A stretch of DNA of 64,000 nucleotides from a virus. The translations under genes were made by a program, and so were the position numbers. Under the pieces are notes generated by a model that saw nothing but the letters and a program-made list of their open reading frames with translations, was not told the origin of the DNA and made no database searches. This document shows, piece after piece, positions 34,359 to 42,233 of the stretch (position 1 is the first letter of the stretch; every line of letters starts with the position of its first letter). Where the stretch lies: positions 1-64,000 of IMG/VR virus record IMGVR_UViG_3300041405_000225. The stretch is one strand, 5' to 3'.

Positions 34359-34375
34359 TTTACACCTGGTGTAAA
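34359..34375. promoter_or_regulatory. palindromic operator in divergent promoter region
   Basis: TTTACACC-T-GGTGTAAA is a perfect dyad of two 8-bp arms. It lies between the minus-strand gene at 34096-34329 and the plus-strand gene at 34457, the usual place for a regulator site controlling both. Confidence 0.6.
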
Positions 34376-34456
34376 GGGGGTCAGAGATTGCCGGTAGTAG
34401 CAAGATTAGACCCATGCCAGAATACTGGATATACATACAGATATCAGGTATCAATC

Positions 34457-34705
34457 ATGGCCCGTGAATTACCGCCATTCCGGCCTGTCACGCTGGACGA
34501 ATTGCGTTCAATCTGGTCCCAACATCCTAACTCTGACATTCAGCGTCTGGTGCTTGAGATCGTGCGCTACAGGGATGTTATCGCTGAAGTCGATCACCTT
34601 TACAAAACCACCCACCAGGCTTGGCGCGAAACCCACGGAGGCAACCTCATTGCCCTGCACCTGCTACAGAAACTCCTTAATGCAGAGCAGGAACGGCTGG
34701 CTTGA
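34457..34705 (+). CDS. small hypothetical protein, divergent
   Basis: 82 residues, one of very few plus-strand genes here. ATG at 34457 follows an AT-rich region with GATATAC and GATATC repeats. The sequence (PVTLDELRSIWSQHPNSDIQ, LHLLQKLLNAEQERLA) is helical, without a known motif. Its orientation opposite to the surrounding operon suggests separate regulation through the palindrome at 34359. Confidence 0.55.
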   Translation: MARELPPFRPVTLDELRSIWSQHPNSDIQRLVLEIVRYRDVIAEVDHLYKTTHQAWRETHGGNLIALHLLQKLLNAEQERLA

Positions 34706-34717
34706 GCGGTGCCGACG

Positions 34718-34936
34718 TCAGTGACGTACGGGAGCGGGAATATCGCCCAGGCTGGCCGCCAACAACTCAACGCTTTCGGCAGTCTTCTCCAGCTCCATCA
34801 GCGCCCTCGCCTTCGATTTTGCATAGGCCGGGTCGTCTTTATCAGGGTATTGCTCAATCGCAAATCGGGTGATCTCCAGACTTGCGCGCATTTCCACGAC
34901 CTTCTGTCGAGCCTCTTCCAAATACTTATCAGTCAT
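34718..34936 (-). CDS. small hypothetical protein
   Basis: 72 residues, start at MTDKYLEEAR. Entirely helical (EEARQKVVEMRASLEITRFA, SKARALMELEKTAESVELLA). Convergent with the plus-strand gene, ends 13 bases apart. Confidence 0.45.
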   Translation of the reverse strand: MTDKYLEEARQKVVEMRASLEITRFAIEQYPDKDDPAYAKSKARALMELEKTAESVELLAASLGDIPAPVRH

Positions 34937-35045
34937 TGCAGGTTCCATACGATTGGCTTATTGCGGCGCTGGCCAGGGTGCTGTGCAGCAATGTGAGCGC
35001 CAACTGGAAAAGTCTTTCCAGTTAGGTGCAAAGTTTTTCTGATGG

Positions 35046-35291
35046 CTATGCGCCCCCGCTGTCGCGGTAGCAGCCGTAATGCCTTACATGCGTCGTTCCC
35101 ACATGGTCGCTATTGCTCCGCGCCAGGATCGCCTCGCACGACGACGACCGGCGCATTTCGTCTTGTAGGGCTTCGTCATCGACCGAGGCATACACGTTGT
35201 CGTCGATACCGACCAGTACCAGCCCTGCGCGCTTGATGCGTAGCAGCGCCGTCTCAAGCTGCTTGATGGCGTCGATTTGATTCTTTTTCAT
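35046..35291 (-). CDS. small hypothetical protein
   Basis: 81 residues. The N-terminal half is helical and basic, then GLVLVGIDDNVYASVDDEAL. Overlaps the upstream gene by 4 bases and shares its repeated-type promoter. Confidence 0.45.
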   Translation of the reverse strand: MKKNQIDAIKQLETALLRIKRAGLVLVGIDDNVYASVDDEALQDEMRRSSSCEAILARSNSDHVGTTHVRHYGCYRDSGGA

Positions 35292-35713
35292 GATTTACCA
35301 CCTGGTGGGAAGTCGCCCGGGGCCGCCGACAGCACGTCGCCCAGCCACTTGGCAATGCGCTGCTGTTCATCCTTGGTTGCACGGTGCAGGAAGTCACGAA
35401 CCTCATCCGCCGCCCGTTCGACCGCCTCACGCTTGGACGGTGCAAAGCGCCCCCACTTTGGAAAAGGCTTGTACCCCTGCGCAGAGCCGTTGCGCGAATT
35501 CAGGCATGCCGCCCACATCCAGCGATTTTCAAAAGGCTCGATCTCAATACTGATCAGCGGCAACTCACCCATGGTGCGTTGGCACGCCCACTTGTGCGGA
35601 CGCATCAATTTCACCGTAAAGCCGGCGTCTACAGGCTCGGAAGCTGGCACAGAAAAAAGATCAAGCTGGATGCCGAAGGCTTTGCCTGTCTTGATGCCCT
35701 GGTTGGTGCGCAT
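35288..35713 (-). CDS. hypothetical protein
   Basis: 141 residues from the ATG at 35713; the ATG at 35746 falls inside the likely -10 of the promoter, so the later one is preferred. The C-terminal half (KREAVERAADEVRDFLHRAT, QQRIAKWLGDVL) is helical and charged. Unknown function. Confidence 0.5.
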   Translation of the reverse strand: MRTNQGIKTGKAFGIQLDLFSVPASEPVDAGFTVKLMRPHKWACQRTMGELPLISIEIEPFENRWMWAACLNSRNGSAQGYKPFPKWGRFAPSKREAVERAADEVRDFLHRATKDEQQRIAKWLGDVLSAAPGDFPPGGKS

Positions 35714-35741
35714 TGAGGTATTCCGTGCGGTGTTAATTGCC

Positions 35742-35788
35742 GACATAATGGCACAAAGGCGCTACATCACAATAGCGCTTTTATGTTT
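35742..35788 (-). promoter_or_regulatory. repeated promoter, copy B
   Basis: Minus strand: TTGTGA (35767-35772), 16-base spacer, CATTAT (35745-35750), then GTC. Upstream AAACATAAAAGCGCTA is shared with copies A and C. Confidence 0.65.
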
Positions 35789-35821
35789 AATTTCGACATA
35801 ACCATTACGCAGGGTCGGGCA

Positions 35822-36457
35822 TCAGAACGATTCATCTGCGGGCTTGAGGCTCACATTCGGCAGCTCAAACCTGACAATCAGACTGGATGACTCCTTGTCG
35901 CTCACCAGCCGTATGGCCGCCGCCCGAACGTCTTCAGGCGCCGCCTTCAACATCGCTTCGACGTTTGCATAACCGGCAGTATCCGGCACTTCCAGATAGG
36001 TATAGGTCAGGTCGCCCGTTGCAAGCGCTGAGCTCTCAAAGGCCATGAACTTCTTCACGTAGTCGTCTTGGCTCACCGTGTTTCTCAGCGTCACCATGTC
36101 GAGAAACGACTTTTCGTTTTCCAGTGAAATGATGTTGAAGGACTTCGATAGCGCGTCGGACACTTTCGGGTACAGGCTCTGTTTGTACGGGGCAATCAGC
36201 GCCACCGTGCTCAGCCTGTCTTCCCGGAAGAACAGGGCCGCGGTGAACTTCTCGCCGAGAAATTCGAAGTTATCGGTGCAACGCCCTTTTTGCTCGGGGT
36301 TGGAGCAGTCGTAGTAGCCTGCTGATTTCGTGTATTTCCCGATAGGCGTGCCGTAGGTGTAGTCCTTGAACAGACTTACTCCAGCGGATGCGCTTGGGAT
36401 GCCGGCGAGCATGCCCAGGCTGGAAGTTAGCGCGAAAGCGAGTAGCTTTTTTGACAT
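35822..36457 (-). CDS. secreted or periplasmic protein of unknown function
   Basis: 211 residues with a clear Sec signal peptide: MSKKLLAFALTSSLGMLAG, then a small-residue cleavage region (IPSASAGVS) near residue 25. The mature part has two Cys (YYDCSNPEQKGRCTDN) and no catalytic motif. Signal-bearing singletons in prophages often act as superinfection exclusion or lysogenic conversion genes. It lies alone before an independent terminator and the toxin-antitoxin pair, so it looks like a moron. Confidence 0.6.
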   Translation of the reverse strand: MSKKLLAFALTSSLGMLAGIPSASAGVSLFKDYTYGTPIGKYTKSAGYYDCSNPEQKGRCTDNFEFLGEKFTAALFFREDRLSTVALIAPYKQSLYPKVSDALSKSFNIISLENEKSFLDMVTLRNTVSQDDYVKKFMAFESSALATGDLTYTYLEVPDTAGYANVEAMLKAAPEDVRAAAIRLVSDKESSSLIVRFELPNVSLKPADESF

Positions 36458-36562
36458 TGAGGTCCATTCTCTTTGAGTAGTTAGGTGTCACTCCACCAGA
36501 CAATACTATGAAAGAGATTGCGCGGCCTCTATCGGCGCTGCCAGGCGACTTTTTGCAGGGCC

Positions 36563-36592
36563 AAAAAAAGGCGGCACATTGGCCGCCTTCTT
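36563..36592 (-). terminator. rho-independent terminator
   Basis: On the minus strand AAGGCGGC/GCCGCCTT is followed by seven T, ending the HigBA-like operon. The same hairpin has a T-rich tail on the plus strand (CTTCTTTC), so it may be bidirectional. Confidence 0.75.
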
Positions 36593-36611
36593 TCATTGTA
36601 CCCACCGCAAC

Positions 36612-36896
36612 TTATGCGGCTTTCATTTTCACTGTTACATCAATTTCCAGATTGGCGCTGGCCAACATGTTCACCAGTGCATCCAAGGAAAATTTGTCGA
36701 TCTTCCCCTTCAGCAAATCATTCAGCCGCGGCTGTGTCACATGCAACTGCTGAGCCGCTTCCTTCTGCGAGACATTCCAGGCCTTTACGGTCCTGGTGAT
36801 TGCCCGCATCAACTTGGATCGCAGGCGCAGGTTTTCAGCCTCTTCTGGCGAATCAACCAACGCATCCCACACTGAGGTAGAGCGTTCGTTTGCCAT
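36612..36896 (-). CDS. higA: HigA-like antitoxin (XRE HTH)
   Basis: 94 residues. A compact helix-turn-helix at about 38-75 (NVSQKEAAQQLHVTQPRLND, LLKGKIDKFSLDALVNML) matches HigA/HTH_37 antitoxins. It follows the toxin gene, the usual HigBA order, and should repress the pair and bind the toxin. Confidence 0.8.
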   Translation of the reverse strand: MANERSTSVWDALVDSPEEAENLRLRSKLMRAITRTVKAWNVSQKEAAQQLHVTQPRLNDLLKGKIDKFSLDALVNMLASANLEIDVTVKMKAA

Positions 36897-36992
36897 TAGG
36901 TTATTCCCTCTAATTTTACTGCTTGGTTCGTTGAGTAGCGTTGAAGGTAGAAACGCCTTTCCCCCACCGATTGGTGAGGGGGCGCCCGTTCT

Positions 36993-37322
36993 TCAGTCCA
37001 GCGATTTCAACCGAGCTTTGCCCAAATCGATATCGCGCTTTTCCGTCTTTTGAGTGGTCTTCCGGAACGCGTGCAACACGTAGATCGCTTCCGGTCGATT
37101 CGCCACATAAAACACGCGAAAAGCCCCGTCATCACATTTAATCCGGATCTCTTGCACACCCGGACCAACTGTTTGCATCCACTTTGCATCATCCGGCTCA
37201 TCGCCTTCTTGCAGGAGCTCCAACTGGTACCCTGCTCGCTGCTTCGCTTCACTCGGGAAGTCCCGCAGATCGTCCTTGCTACTACCAACCCATTCGATGG
37301 GCTTCAATGCCTGATTGTTCAT
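36993..37322 (-). CDS. higB: HigB-like toxin (RelE / Gp49 family)
   Basis: 109 residues. The sequence WVGSSKDDLRDFPSEAKQRA, then a basic RIKCDDGAFRVFYVANRPEA and HAFRKTTQKTEKRDIDLGKA fits the Gp49-like RelE toxin family, which cleaves ribosome-bound mRNA. It is the first gene of a type II pair; antitoxin ends 97 bases after it. In a phage this can stabilise lysogeny or block competing phages. Confidence 0.8.
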   Translation of the reverse strand: MNNQALKPIEWVGSSKDDLRDFPSEAKQRAGYQLELLQEGDEPDDAKWMQTVGPGVQEIRIKCDDGAFRVFYVANRPEAIYVLHAFRKTTQKTEKRDIDLGKARLKSLD

Positions 37323-37470
37323 TACGATGATCCCTTAGCCGATGTCGTCGGCGGTTAAATTTGCGATGTGCGGCCATGATTGCCTCTCCTGTCATGTGGT
37401 GATGTTGGGTAGCCTGTCCGCCTAATATTTGGCATTGGTCACAGAGCTTTTATTGACCCAACACGTATAA

Positions 37471-37497
37471 TTTATATCCGTTTTGATATCGCGTCAA
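37471..37497 (-). promoter_or_regulatory. sigma-70-like promoter for higBA
   Basis: Minus strand TTGACG (37492-37497), 15-base spacer and TATAAA (37471-37476), with an alternative TAAATT at 17 bases. It lies about 150 bases before the toxin start in an otherwise empty stretch (37323-37529). Confidence 0.5.
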
Positions 37498-37529
37498 GGG
37501 CAACTATTTCGGGCGCTATACGTCGCCCG

Positions 37530-37901
37530 TCAGCGGCTTGATTTCTTGCGTTTCGAGATCTTCAACAGGGTGTAACCCGTACCGCAGGACGTGCATCGCC
37601 CTTTCATTGAGCCGGAGCGGGTTTGTCGGAGCGTGCCGCCGCAGCTTGAACACGGTTGCTCCGCGACACGCTCGGCCATCCGTTTGTTGATTGCGTCGGT
37701 GTTGTTGCGCCTGGGTGCTCCTATCCCCAACGCTTTGCTGACACGCCGATATTCCTCTTTGATCCACTTACCATCCGGCTCATCGCCCATGCCATCGCCA
37801 AGCATGTCGCCCAGCTTGACCAGATCGCGGTACAAGGCCGCGGTTCGCTCATCACGGGGATTAGGTGCAGGGGCTGGCGAATCAAACAGGTCTGGCTGCA
37901 T
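37530..37901 (-). CDS. zinc-ribbon protein
   Basis: 123 residues from MQPDLFDSPAP. A CSSCGG and CTSCGTG pair near the C-terminus makes a zinc ribbon, followed by a basic tail (KISKRKKSSR). The N-terminal part is helical. Likely nucleic-acid binding. It overlaps the upstream gene by 20 bases. Confidence 0.55.
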   Translation of the reverse strand: MQPDLFDSPAPAPNPRDERTAALYRDLVKLGDMLGDGMGDEPDGKWIKEEYRRVSKALGIGAPRRNNTDAINKRMAERVAEQPCSSCGGTLRQTRSGSMKGRCTSCGTGYTLLKISKRKKSSR

Positions 37902-38301
37902 GGGTAGCAACCTCCGCGTAGAGCACCAGCACCTCTGGCACCTGCACCACATCCCCCCGATTGAGTCTCACCAGTGCACGGCAGAAAGCCTGAAGGATTG
38001 TTTCGCCGCCGGCGATCCGGCAAAAGCCTTCAGGGCTATTGTCCCGGGCAAAGGCGCGAAAGCGTGGCGGCTCGCTTCCGTCCACTATCCCGAAGCTCTT
38101 CGCATGCTTGTCCATCAGCGGGCCGCCTTGGTTCCAGTCCGTGGAAGGCCGGTAGGCGTAGCCTCGATCCTCAAGGGACACGCGCCAGTAGGTGCCGTTG
38201 TGCGGTGGTGACAGCTTCACCGCCACACCCACAACTTGCGCCACCACCCAATCCAAGGCCCGCCCCTCAAGATCGGCAAGTTTTACCTCGATCATGTTCA
38301 T
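37882..38301 (-). CDS. DUF2591-like phage protein
   Basis: 139 residues. The N-terminus (VKLADLEGRALDWVVAQVVG, later FRAFARDNSPEGFCRIAGG) matches the DUF2591 family of phage accessory proteins. Function unknown. Confidence 0.6.
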   Translation of the reverse strand: MNMIEVKLADLEGRALDWVVAQVVGVAVKLSPPHNGTYWRVSLEDRGYAYRPSTDWNQGGPLMDKHAKSFGIVDGSEPPRFRAFARDNSPEGFCRIAGGETILQAFCRALVRLNRGDVVQVPEVLVLYAEVATHAARPV

Positions 38302-38615
38302 TGCGGCGACTCCACAGCGGGCACGAACGGCACAGTGATAATGCCGAAGCGCTCTGCCCCAATAGCGCTACGCCCACCTGGATGCGCACTCATCCAAGCT
38401 TCACGGGCTTCCTCAGCGCGCACCCACTCGTTTTGCGGCGCCGCAGTGTCCGGCCAGTCAGGTTTGCCCCGTTGGTAAGCCTCCAGTTCGCTTCGGAAAG
38501 CCTCTGCTTCAGCATGGCAGCCGAAGCCCTTGATGAATTCAGGCTGTTCGTAATCGACCTCAATCGTGACCAGGTAGCACTGGTGGGCAACGACTTTTTG
38601 CGGCTGCTCACTCAT
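38298..38615 (-). CDS. hypothetical protein
   Basis: 105 residues from the ATG that overlaps the upstream stop (TGATG). Mixed, ending FGIITVPFVPAVESPQ. The segment HAEAEAFRSELEAYQRGKPD is helical. No motif known. Confidence 0.45.
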   Translation of the reverse strand: MSEQPQKVVAHQCYLVTIEVDYEQPEFIKGFGCHAEAEAFRSELEAYQRGKPDWPDTAAPQNEWVRAEEAREAWMSAHPGGRSAIGAERFGIITVPFVPAVESPQ

Positions 38616-38848
38616 CACCACACCCCTCCGTTGATATGGCAGTACCCGGCAGCAGTCAGCCGAATGTGTTTCTCGCGCTCCCTCGGCGGGCCGTCACTAT
38701 CACCATCCATCACAAATAGAGTCGCTGACTCTTCGAACAGGTTCGCCTTGGTGCCGTACAGCTCAGTGGCCAGCGCTTTGGCTAGGGCTGTATCAGCAAC
38801 GATCTTGTCTATGAGCTGCTGCAACTCGGCCTCCTTGCGCTTACTCAT
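38615..38848 (-). CDS. small hypothetical protein
   Basis: 77 residues from MSKRKEAE (GAGGG site 8 bases upstream). The first half is helical; the second is beta-like. Unknown. Confidence 0.45.
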   Translation of the reverse strand: MSKRKEAELQQLIDKIVADTALAKALATELYGTKANLFEESATLFVMDGDSDGPPREREKHIRLTAAGYCHINGGVW

Positions 38849-39419
38849 CGACTGCACCCTCTAGCATCGTTTCCCCAATTGGCGGCTTCCACAGTGCCGC
38901 GCCGTGGTAGGTGTAACCCTTAGCGTTCAGGGTATTGATTGCGGCTACTGCTGCGCCCACAGCGCCTAACGTGTACACCGCCGTTTTCGAACACATGCGA
39001 TCGGTAATGAGTTCCGCGTATTCAGGAGTGAATACGGTCTGGTTACCACCGCACGCTGCGTAATCACCAATCACCGCAAATGGCTCAATGTCAGCCACGG
39101 ACGGTTCAGGGGTGGCGTCGAGCATCTGCGACCACGCACTGATAGCGCGCCCCCGGGCCAGATGCTTGTCATCAACCTCATCATCTACGGCCTTGAGCAT
39201 TTCGTTGGTTGGCTGGATTGGTACAAGCTTCCATCCATCCGGCACCACCGATACCGGCGCGGCGCGCAGGTTCCACGGCGTCATATCCTTCAGCACGTCA
39301 ACCGAGACATGGCAGTCCGTACACTGCACAAACTGACCATCGGCATTGGCATACCCCAGCAGATTTATTTCAGCGCACCCACACAACGGGCACGGCAAAA
39401 GTTTTATTTCGTTGGTCAT
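38841..39419 (-). CDS. Lar-like zinc-finger protein
   Basis: 192 residues. It begins LLPCPLCGCAEINLLGYANA then VQCTDCHVSV, the zinc finger of Lar-type restriction alleviation proteins, and continues with a separate domain of about 120 residues. Lar proteins of Rac and related phages relieve type I restriction. The domain is short and shared by many phage zinc fingers, so a role in restriction alleviation is a possibility rather than a certainty. It also carries one QMLDATPE motif. Confidence 0.6.
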   Translation of the reverse strand: MTNEIKLLPCPLCGCAEINLLGYANADGQFVQCTDCHVSVDVLKDMTPWNLRAAPVSVVPDGWKLVPIQPTNEMLKAVDDEVDDKHLARGRAISAWSQMLDATPEPSVADIEPFAVIGDYAACGGNQTVFTPEYAELITDRMCSKTAVYTLGAVGAAVAAINTLNAKGYTYHGAALWKPPIGETMLEGAVDE

Positions 39420-39420
39420 G

Positions 39421-39708
39421 TCATTCGCCTTCGTTGGCCAGTTGGTTCAGGCGCTGGCCAGACGTGCCAGGGATTCCTTGGCTGCGCTCGATGCCTTGAG
39501 CGACCTCAACCAGCGCCAACCCTGCATAAGTGAATTCGTAACGCTTGAACCCCACAGACCGGATAAGCCCAACTCGCGCCAGCGACTTCATCCGGTCCGC
39601 TGGAACGTCATAACCCTGGCCATCCTCGGTGGTTTCATGAAACCGAAGAACATCCCTATGTTGTTGCTCAGTCAGCACCAGCTGCACTTCTATCGCTTTG
39701 TTCGTCAT
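39421..39708 (-). CDS. small hypothetical protein
   Basis: 95 residues from MTNKAIEVQL. N-terminal beta/alpha, with a winged-helix-like segment MKSLARVGLIRSVGFKRYEFTYAGL. Unknown. Confidence 0.45.
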   Translation of the reverse strand: MTNKAIEVQLVLTEQQHRDVLRFHETTEDGQGYDVPADRMKSLARVGLIRSVGFKRYEFTYAGLALVEVAQGIERSQGIPGTSGQRLNQLANEGE

Positions 39709-40196
39709 ACCGCCCCCCATGGCGTAAGTGGTGTGTCGTAACCCAGCGTTAGCGGGTGCAGTGGGTCGCCCGCCTTGGTGGTACCGAAATGCAGCACCGG
39801 CTTACCGCTGGCCAGCAACAGGTGCAGGGTGTTTTTGATGTAGTAGTGCAAGCTGGCCGGCACCTTGGCGGATACGCCCCAGCACGGCACCAGCACGTCG
39901 GCGACTTCGATAATCTCGCCCAAGTGCTGGATATGGTCGGGACCGCAGGGCTGCTCAATGGTCGCCAGTGCGTTTACGTCAGTCGCCCGGTATGAGAAGA
40001 CGTTGCCCACGACGAACTTGCGCCCACCGTTGCGCAGCGTGAAACCGCGCCACTTGCGCACGGTGTGATCGTCAATCAAGGCGTCTGCGGTTGATGGGTT
40101 GATGCCGAAGTACGCGATCACCAGGCCTTGCTCTTGGATGTCGCGATCGAGGCGGTAGCGATACAGTCCGCAGTCGCTGAGTACGGCACTATTCAT
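39705..40196 (-). CDS. DUF1643-family protein
   Basis: 163 residues. YRYRLDRDIQEQG and IAYFGINPSTADALIDDHTV match the DUF1643 pattern (LNPSTAD...DPT), found in phages and some restriction or modification loci. Function not established. Overlaps the neighbour by 4 bases. Confidence 0.65.
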   Translation of the reverse strand: MNSAVLSDCGLYRYRLDRDIQEQGLVIAYFGINPSTADALIDDHTVRKWRGFTLRNGGRKFVVGNVFSYRATDVNALATIEQPCGPDHIQHLGEIIEVADVLVPCWGVSAKVPASLHYYIKNTLHLLLASGKPVLHFGTTKAGDPLHPLTLGYDTPLTPWGAV

Positions 40197-40420
40197 GGCT
40201 TTACCTGCTCGCCCGTGGCGATGTTGCGGACTGAGAAAAGCTTGTAGCCCTTTGGGATAGCATCCGGGTATTGGGCCGCAGTAACGATTTCATGAATATC
40301 CTCGGTGCCCATGTCTTCGGATTTCACAGTAAAACCTTTCTTTCCCCACTTTGGGTCAGGTCGCATCCCGTCAGAAAGGGAATAACCGATTACTCGATAT
40401 TCGATGCTGAACACCGTCAT
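40193..40420 (-). CDS. small hypothetical protein
   Basis: 75 residues, mostly beta (FSIEYRVIGYSLSDGMRPDP). Follows a 40-residue gene by an ATGA overlap. Unknown. Confidence 0.45.
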   Translation of the reverse strand: MTVFSIEYRVIGYSLSDGMRPDPKWGKKGFTVKSEDMGTEDIHEIVTAAQYPDAIPKGYKLFSVRNIATGEQVKP

Positions 40421-40539
40421 TCGCTTGCACCCGATTCGATTGGATTGATCTCGGGCGCTACAACCGCGACAGGTACCGGGTGTGCAAGACGCTGCAACAG
40501 GTCGAGGGATAACCCTTCAATCGTCTGGTACTTGCTCAT
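40417..40539 (-). CDS. 40-residue hypothetical protein
   Basis: ATG at 40539 opens MSKYQTIEGLSLDLLQRLAH, ending in an ATGA overlap with the next start at 40420. Its own start is inside the end of the 40536 gene. The tight overlap on both sides supports a real short gene. Function unknown. Confidence 0.5.
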   Translation of the reverse strand: MSKYQTIEGLSLDLLQRLAHPVPVAVVAPEINPIESGASE

Positions 40540-40745
40540 AAGTGCAATCTCTCCTTGATCTCGGTGTACTGGTCAGCGCTCAGCTTGTGGTGATGCATCG
40601 CTTCGCGTAGCAGCGTTTGCGCGGCAGAAACATGCTCCGGGGTCTTACCTTCCGAGAGTTTTTCGACTGTGCGCTCAACATGGCCGCGACTGGTGAACGT
40701 GATCCCGTGCGACTTCCACGGGAATTTTTGTTGGCCTGGGATCAT
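40536..40745 (-). CDS. small hypothetical protein
   Basis: 69 residues, basic, helical (AQTLLREAMHHHKLSADQYT). Overlaps the GntR-like gene by 4 bases. Unknown. Confidence 0.45.
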   Translation of the reverse strand: MIPGQQKFPWKSHGITFTSRGHVERTVEKLSEGKTPEHVSAAQTLLREAMHHHKLSADQYTEIKERLHL

Positions 40746-41200
40746 TGGTCACCGCCTTGACCTGCCTGATTGGCGTTGCGGAATTCCACAAAGCAGTGAG
40801 CCAGGTCATCGGCGCCGTTCTGTACAAGATCCGGCGTGTCCGTGAGATACGGCAGTGCCTTCCCCATCAGCCGCAAGGCCTCTGCCAACTGCTTTTGCAG
40901 CGCAGCCACATGCGCCTGCGATCGGGATAATTCCGACTCATCACTGGCGGTGCCAGCTACCACTACAGGCGTGTGGTTAGGGACATAGTTGATAAGCCCT
41001 TTGGCTTGAATGCAGCGAAGCGCTTCACGCACCGGCATACGACTGATGCCGTAGTGGTCAGCGATGGATTGCTGACTCATCTTGGTGCCGATCGGTAGCG
41101 CTCCGCTGGTGATGGCCAGCGCAAGCTGACCAGCGATAAACACACCGTCAACCTGGCGGTCAGGGCGTGGCCCCAGCGCATTCAGAAGTACTTCACACAT
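40742..41200 (-). CDS. GntR-family transcriptional regulator
   Basis: 152 residues from the ATG at 41200 (GGGAG upstream). Residues 20-80 (IAGQLALAITSGALPIGTKM, SQQSIADHYGISRMPVREAL, CIQAKGLINYVPNHTPVVV) are a textbook GntR winged helix. The C-terminal about 75 residues are a helical region (SRSQAHVAALQKQLAEALRL), not a full effector domain. A candidate regulator of the early/accessory operon. Confidence 0.75.
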   Translation of the reverse strand: MCEVLLNALGPRPDRQVDGVFIAGQLALAITSGALPIGTKMSQQSIADHYGISRMPVREALRCIQAKGLINYVPNHTPVVVAGTASDESELSRSQAHVAALQKQLAEALRLMGKALPYLTDTPDLVQNGADDLAHCFVEFRNANQAGQGGDQ

Positions 41201-41216
41201 GGCAACTCTCCCGTAC

Positions 41217-41567
41217 TCAATCGTGTAGGTGCGCACGGTTCCCCGTGTGCTGGTAATGCATGTCTTGAATGGCCAGCTGCTGATCGACAGTGAACAACGG
41301 GTTGCAAGTGTTGCAGTGCCCCGCCACTTTGATGGCCGAGTAGTGAAGCGATATTGAGCTGTAATCCCGGTAGCAGGATGGGCAGCGAATCCCCTCCACG
41401 TTGCAGCAGGTCAGGGCCTTGTCATCGTCGTCGTGGTGCTCCGCGCATACCGGGCAGACGTAGATGGTGTGGACTTCCGGCATGCAACATTCACGCGCAC
41501 CGTCTTCATCTTCGTGAATGTCTTTGCACTCACCGCAGCGGTACAGCTCTTTAACTTTTATGTTCAA
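41217..41567 (-). CDS. multi-zinc-finger protein
   Basis: 116 residues with at least four Cys pairs: CGECKDIH, CPVCAEHH, CPSCYRDY and CNTCNPLF. These suggest one or two zinc ribbons. Sits between the GntR regulator and another Cys-rich gene. Unknown function. Confidence 0.55.
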   Translation of the reverse strand: MNIKVKELYRCGECKDIHEDEDGARECCMPEVHTIYVCPVCAEHHDDDDKALTCCNVEGIRCPSCYRDYSSISLHYSAIKVAGHCNTCNPLFTVDQQLAIQDMHYQHTGNRAHLHD

Positions 41568-41581
41568 GGCTGAATCCCCAG

Positions 41582-42178
41582 TCAGGCGATGACCCGCTCA
41601 CCGATAACAGCAGTCGTGAAAGACGGTGTGTATTCGACTTCAAGGCTGAATGCACCTGCGCAGATACCGCACGTCATCGTCTTGCTTCTGTAGTCCTCGG
41701 TCTCCAGATGGACTTTGGTGGCGCAATGCGGACACAGGCACTCATCCATGCACTCAAAGTCGTGATCGTCGTAGCCCTCTTCGGCGAACTTGGCCAGCGC
41801 TTCAGCCTTGGCGATCGCAGCTAAAACATCACCGCACGGCTTGCACATAAAGCCATCCGGGTGTCCCCACGGTGTTTCTGTGAGCTTTGAACGATGGGTA
41901 CTGCACCGCACGCATACGTTGTGTTTGTCACAAACGACGTAGCTGTATTTCTCACCTTTCCCGTTGCACTTTGCGCAGCCAGACACCCAGTACCAGGCGC
42001 CCTCGATCCGCTCGGCGTACAGCCCAACCTCGGGCGGATCCAGACGCACTTCGGGAAGGCCGTTACGGTGCGGACGCCCGTGCAACGCGTTATTCCATAT
42101 GCAGGTGTTGCCAGAACGCGTGAGGTCAGTCCATTCACCGGATATTTCCGGGATCAGGATCTTGGTGTCTTTGTCCAT
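41582..42178 (-). CDS. Cys-rich hypothetical protein
   Basis: 198 residues from MDKDTKIL (GGAGTTTCACCCC before the ATG). Contains CAKCNGKG, CVRCSTHR, CKPCGD, CPHCATKV and CGICAGA pairs, so several zinc knuckles. The N-terminal 60 residues are non-Cys beta sequence. Probably nucleic-acid binding. Confidence 0.55.
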   Translation of the reverse strand: MDKDTKILIPEISGEWTDLTRSGNTCIWNNALHGRPHRNGLPEVRLDPPEVGLYAERIEGAWYWVSGCAKCNGKGEKYSYVVCDKHNVCVRCSTHRSKLTETPWGHPDGFMCKPCGDVLAAIAKAEALAKFAEEGYDDHDFECMDECLCPHCATKVHLETEDYRSKTMTCGICAGAFSLEVEYTPSFTTAVIGERVIA

Positions 42179-42233
42179 GGGGTGAAACTCCATTCATGCG
42201 CCGCCATCGAGCACGACAGCGGCGCAGCAGTGA

